Positions 14,076-16,687 of a stretch of 16,687 nucleotides of DNA are shown in pieces (position 1 is the stretch's first letter; every line of letters starts with the position of its first letter). The notes under the pieces were generated by a model, which had not been told where the DNA came from, made no database searches, and was given only the letters and a program-made list of their open reading frames with translations. The translations under genes were made by a program, and so were the position numbers. The stretch comes from Roseburia sp. CAG:303 (GTDB lineage: Bacteria > Bacillota > Clostridia > Lachnospirales > Lachnospiraceae): assembly GCA_000437755.1 (NCBI GenBank), contig FR900098.1:2616-19302 (forward strand), written 5' to 3'.

Positions 14076-15515
14076 ATGAATTATGCAATTATCATATATG
14101 TACTTGGATACATTTTCAATTTCTCGGCAGGATTTATGCTGCTGCCGGGTATCGTGGCGATTATTTACCGTGAGCAGGAAGGCTGGTGGTTTTTATTATC
14201 TGCCCTGATTATCGGCATCATAGGACTTCTCTTAACGCGTAAAAAACCGGAAAACAAGAACTTTTATGCAAGGGAAGGAATGGTCGTGGTAGCACTGGGC
14301 TGGGTTGGCATCAGTATATTAGGTGCGGTTCCATATGTTGCAACGGGAAGCATTCCAAATGTAGTAAATGCATTGTTTGAATCCGTGTCAGGTTTTTCGA
14401 CAACGGGAGCAAGTATTCTGGCGGATGTGGAATCACTGCCTCATTGTGTCCTGTTCTGGCGATGTTTTACCAACTGGATTGGCGGCATGGGGATTCTGGT
14501 ATTTATCATGGCGGTACTGCCTTATCTCGGAGCAAATAATATGTACCTGATGCGTGCGGAAAGTACCGGACCTGCGGTGGGCAAGCTTGTTCCAAAGATT
14601 CAGAAAACAGCCTTCTGGTTATATTCTATGTATATCGGACTTACAGTTTTGCAGATGATTCTGTTCCTGATTGGAAAAATGCCGGTATTTGATGCCGTGT
14701 GCGACAGTCTTGCAACGGCAGGAACCGGTGGTTTTGCGGTGCGCAATGACAGTATAGCAGGTTACAGCACATACATCCAGGTAGTAACCACCATATTTAT
14801 GTTCCTGTTTGGAATTAATTTTAAATTCTATTTTCTGATTATCAGCAGAAAAATCAGAGAAGCATTCCGGATGGAAGAAGTACGCTGGTATTTTATTATC
14901 TATGCGGTTATTACCATCTTAATCACACTGGATCTGACACATATGGCAGGAGGACTTCTTGCGAATCTGAAGGATTCTTCCTTCCAGGTAGCAACCATTA
15001 TGACAACCACCGGATTTGCAACGGCAGATTTTAATAACTGGCCGGCCTTTTCCCAGACAATACTGGTATTGCTCATGTTTGTGGGTGCGTGTGCCGGCAG
15101 TACGAGCGGTGGTATAAAAGTATCCAGATTCATTATTTATGCAAAATCCATCCGGAAAGAACTGGAATACCAGCTTCATCCGAGAAGTATACGGAAAATA
15201 AAGTCGGATGGAAAAACGATGGAACATGAGGTTCTGCGTTCGACAAAGGCATATCTGATTATGGTGCTTGCACTGTTGATTGTATCTGTATTAATCATCA
15301 GTCTGGACGGATTTGATCTGGTAACGAATTTTACGGCGGTAACTTCCTGTATGAACGATATCGGCCCCGGACTGTCCATGGTCGGACCGACCGGGAATTA
15401 TGCGGCATTTTCCCCGCTGTCTAAGGTGGTGCTGATGTTTGATATGCTGGCAGGAAGACTGGAAATGATACCAATGCTGTTATTATTTACACCGGCAACA
15501 TGGAGAAAACAATAG
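14076..15515 (+). CDS. trkH: Trk potassium uptake channel subunit TrkH
   Basis: 479 residues, the normal TrkH length. It is an integral membrane protein with the four pore-loop repeats of the TrkH/KtrB superfamily. Each has a central glycine of the selectivity filter: SGFSTTGAS (105-113), ATAGTGGFA (213-221), TTTGFAT (310-316) and NDIGPGL (427-433). GACAGSTSGGIKVSRF (337-351) is the conserved intramembrane loop and gate region after pore repeat 3. It forms the K+-conducting channel gated by TrkA. The start is the first ATG after trkA, with GAAGAA-type weak ribosome binding, so coupling to trkA is likely. The stop codon TAG overlaps the candidate GTG start of the next gene. Confidence 0.95.
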   Translation: MNYAIIIYVLGYIFNFSAGFMLLPGIVAIIYREQEGWWFLLSALIIGIIGLLLTRKKPENKNFYAREGMVVVALGWVGISILGAVPYVATGSIPNVVNALFESVSGFSTTGASILADVESLPHCVLFWRCFTNWIGGMGILVFIMAVLPYLGANNMYLMRAESTGPAVGKLVPKIQKTAFWLYSMYIGLTVLQMILFLIGKMPVFDAVCDSLATAGTGGFAVRNDSIAGYSTYIQVVTTIFMFLFGINFKFYFLIISRKIREAFRMEEVRWYFIIYAVITILITLDLTHMAGGLLANLKDSSFQVATIMTTTGFATADFNNWPAFSQTILVLLMFVGACAGSTSGGIKVSRFIIYAKSIRKELEYQLHPRSIRKIKSDGKTMEHEVLRSTKAYLIMVLALLIVSVLIISLDGFDLVTNFTAVTSCMNDIGPGLSMVGPTGNYAAFSPLSKVVLMFDMLAGRLEMIPMLLLFTPATWRKQ

Positions 15516-16687
15516 TGAAAATGATAAAGAATTTTACGAGGGAAAAATATGAAACAGTGATGTGTATTGCGGCAGGAATGACAGGCGTCGTTCTGCCGCT
15601 GAAGCTTGTGACCGCATTGTGCTTTCAGTATTGGAATGAGCTGATCTGGGTGCAGCTTCTGCAGCTTTGCGGGATTGCCTGCCTGCTGTGGATGATATTA
15701 TATCTTGCACATGTATATATGGAAGCACCCAAAGCATTTACATATAAAATAAAAAATTATCTGTACAGGCATAAATGGCTGATTTTCTTTGGATTATTTA
15801 TTGTCTGGATGTTCCTTTCATTTTTGGCAAATAAGCGGTACAGTGATTATCAGGGACTTTCGGCGGCATTGTATGGCATACCGTCAAGAAATGAAGGAAT
15901 TCTGTTAAGAACACTGGAATTTGTCATGGCAGCAGGTCTGCTGGCTGTTTCCGATGGAAGGAAAAAGAGACGGGTATTAAATCTTCTGCTTGCGGCATCT
16001 CTTCTGCTGGCTGTTCCTGTGCTGGCACAGAGCAATGACGGGCTGGCAGATATACTGGGACTGTCCGGAAATGAAGCATTCCGGTATATGGCAGAAGAGG
16101 GCAGATATGCCAGTGTATTGAATTATTTCAATCATTACGGATATTATCTGTGTACCATGATTGTGTTATCCGGCAGTATGCTCATGCTGGCGGAAACAGC
16201 CGGCGGCGTGTGCTTTTCTCTTTTTGTTTATGTGATAAATATTATCACACTGAATATTAATAATACATTTGGCGGCTGGCTGGCGGCAGGAATTTCACTG
16301 ATCGTTCTTCTGTTTATCATGACAGGACGTTTTCATGGATGCAAAAGCAGGCAGGCAATCTATCCGTATTTTAAATTATTTGCGGCAGTGATTCTGTTCT
16401 TCTTAATCAGCGGAGCAATGGAAAAAAATGGGGAAGGTATGTTCAGCCAGACCAGGGAGTTCTTCTTTGACCTGGGAGAGGTAGCCAGGGACAGCGAGAG
16501 CGATGAAGCAAAGGCAGCAGGTACAGGACGATGGAAATTATGGGTGGAATGTGCCGGATTTATTATGGAAAAGCCGGTATTCGGATGGTGCGAGGATGGA
16601 ATTGCCGATCGTTATTCCGAAGCCGGATTTGTGCAGGACAGACCGGCAAATGAATATCTGGAATATGCGGCATTCTACGGAATCCCA
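15515..16687 (+). CDS. O-antigen ligase/polymerase-family membrane protein (3' partial)
   Basis: The frame stays open to the window end (391 codons), so the gene is cut. Possible starts are ATG 15500 (no ribosome binding site), GTG 15515 (GGAG 15502-15505 at 9 bases; preferred) and ATG 15521 (GGAG at 15 bases). GTG shares a base with the trkH TAG. The protein is mostly membrane helices with a polar region near the end. That end, residues ~340-391, has GRWKLWVECAGFIMEKPVFG followed by a stretch ending RPANEYLEYAAFYGIP, which matches the large-loop pattern of the Wzy/WaaL (O-antigen ligase) superfamily: GR...W.....f...P.fG.. then R.HNEyL..a...G. Members polymerise or ligate surface glycans from lipid carriers. 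The usual His of the HNEYL motif is Ala here. In a Gram-positive host a role in capsule, teichoic acid or protein glycan assembly is a guess. Confidence 0.72.
   Translation, partial: MKMIKNFTREKYETVMCIAAGMTGVVLPLKLVTALCFQYWNELIWVQLLQLCGIACLLWMILYLAHVYMEAPKAFTYKIKNYLYRHKWLIFFGLFIVWMFLSFLANKRYSDYQGLSAALYGIPSRNEGILLRTLEFVMAAGLLAVSDGRKKRRVLNLLLAASLLLAVPVLAQSNDGLADILGLSGNEAFRYMAEEGRYASVLNYFNHYGYYLCTMIVLSGSMLMLAETAGGVCFSLFVYVINIITLNINNTFGGWLAAGISLIVLLFIMTGRFHGCKSRQAIYPYFKLFAAVILFFLISGAMEKNGEGMFSQTREFFFDLGEVARDSESDEAKAAGTGRWKLWVECAGFIMEKPVFGWCEDGIADRYSEAGFVQDRPANEYLEYAAFYGIP

Noticed and set aside
1..16687. CRISPR arrays, insertion sequences, phage genes or riboswitches
   Set aside because: No regularly spaced DNA repeats, transposase, terminal inverted repeats or known riboswitch cores were seen; the only periodic array is the protein-level 29-residue repeat.

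Overview
The window looks like a chromosomal segment of a motile, low-to-mid-GC Clostridia bacterium, most likely Lachnospiraceae. The grounds are the AT-leaning, strongly Gram-positive-style ribosome binding sites, the Bce-type and BcrAB-like peptide-resistance cassettes, a tRNA gene without an encoded CCA, and typical protein family variants. I cannot name the genus. Every protein gene reads on the + strand. The only minus-strand gene is a tRNA-Gly.

Layout. (1) 1-1008: the 3' part of a CPA1-type K+/H+ antiporter with two RCK_C-like C-terminal segments. (2) 1027-5842: an apparent operon from a near-consensus sigma-A promoter. It encodes a methyl-accepting chemotaxis protein, a three-part signalling protein (four 29-residue MshEN-like repeats, a CheX-like phosphatase domain, a CheY-like receiver), and a BceR/BceS-type response regulator and intramembrane-sensing kinase. 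(3) 5843-8825: a perfect hairpin that also contains a BceR-type operator (TTACA-N4-TGTAA), then the BceA/BceB-type ABC transporter and a bidirectional-looking terminator. (4) 8752-9104: a gene-poor gap with two hairpins, tRNA-Gly(TCC) on the minus strand, and divergent promoters. (5) 9105-12624: a second two-component/ABC cassette in the order response regulator, BcrA-like ATPase, ABC-2 permease, kinase. Direct repeats with 11-bp spacing precede the ATPase, and the kinase has its own promoter. (6) 12636-15515: the trkA-trkH potassium uptake operon. (7) 15515-16687: the start of a membrane protein of the O-antigen ligase/polymerase type, running off the window and overlapping the trkH stop codon.

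How the parts may work together. Two peptide-sensing and export systems sit back to back, and both are bracketed by potassium transport genes. The most unusual element is the protein at 2858-4162. Its N-terminus repeats a 24-residue motif with 5-residue spacers, the exact geometry known for the cyclic-di-GMP-binding MshE N-terminal domain. It carries both a CheX phosphatase signature and a complete CheY receiver. Because the Bce regulator gene starts 1 nt after it, with no promoter of its own, chemotaxis-type signalling and antimicrobial peptide sensing appear to be co-transcribed. All functional statements are from sequence reading alone.
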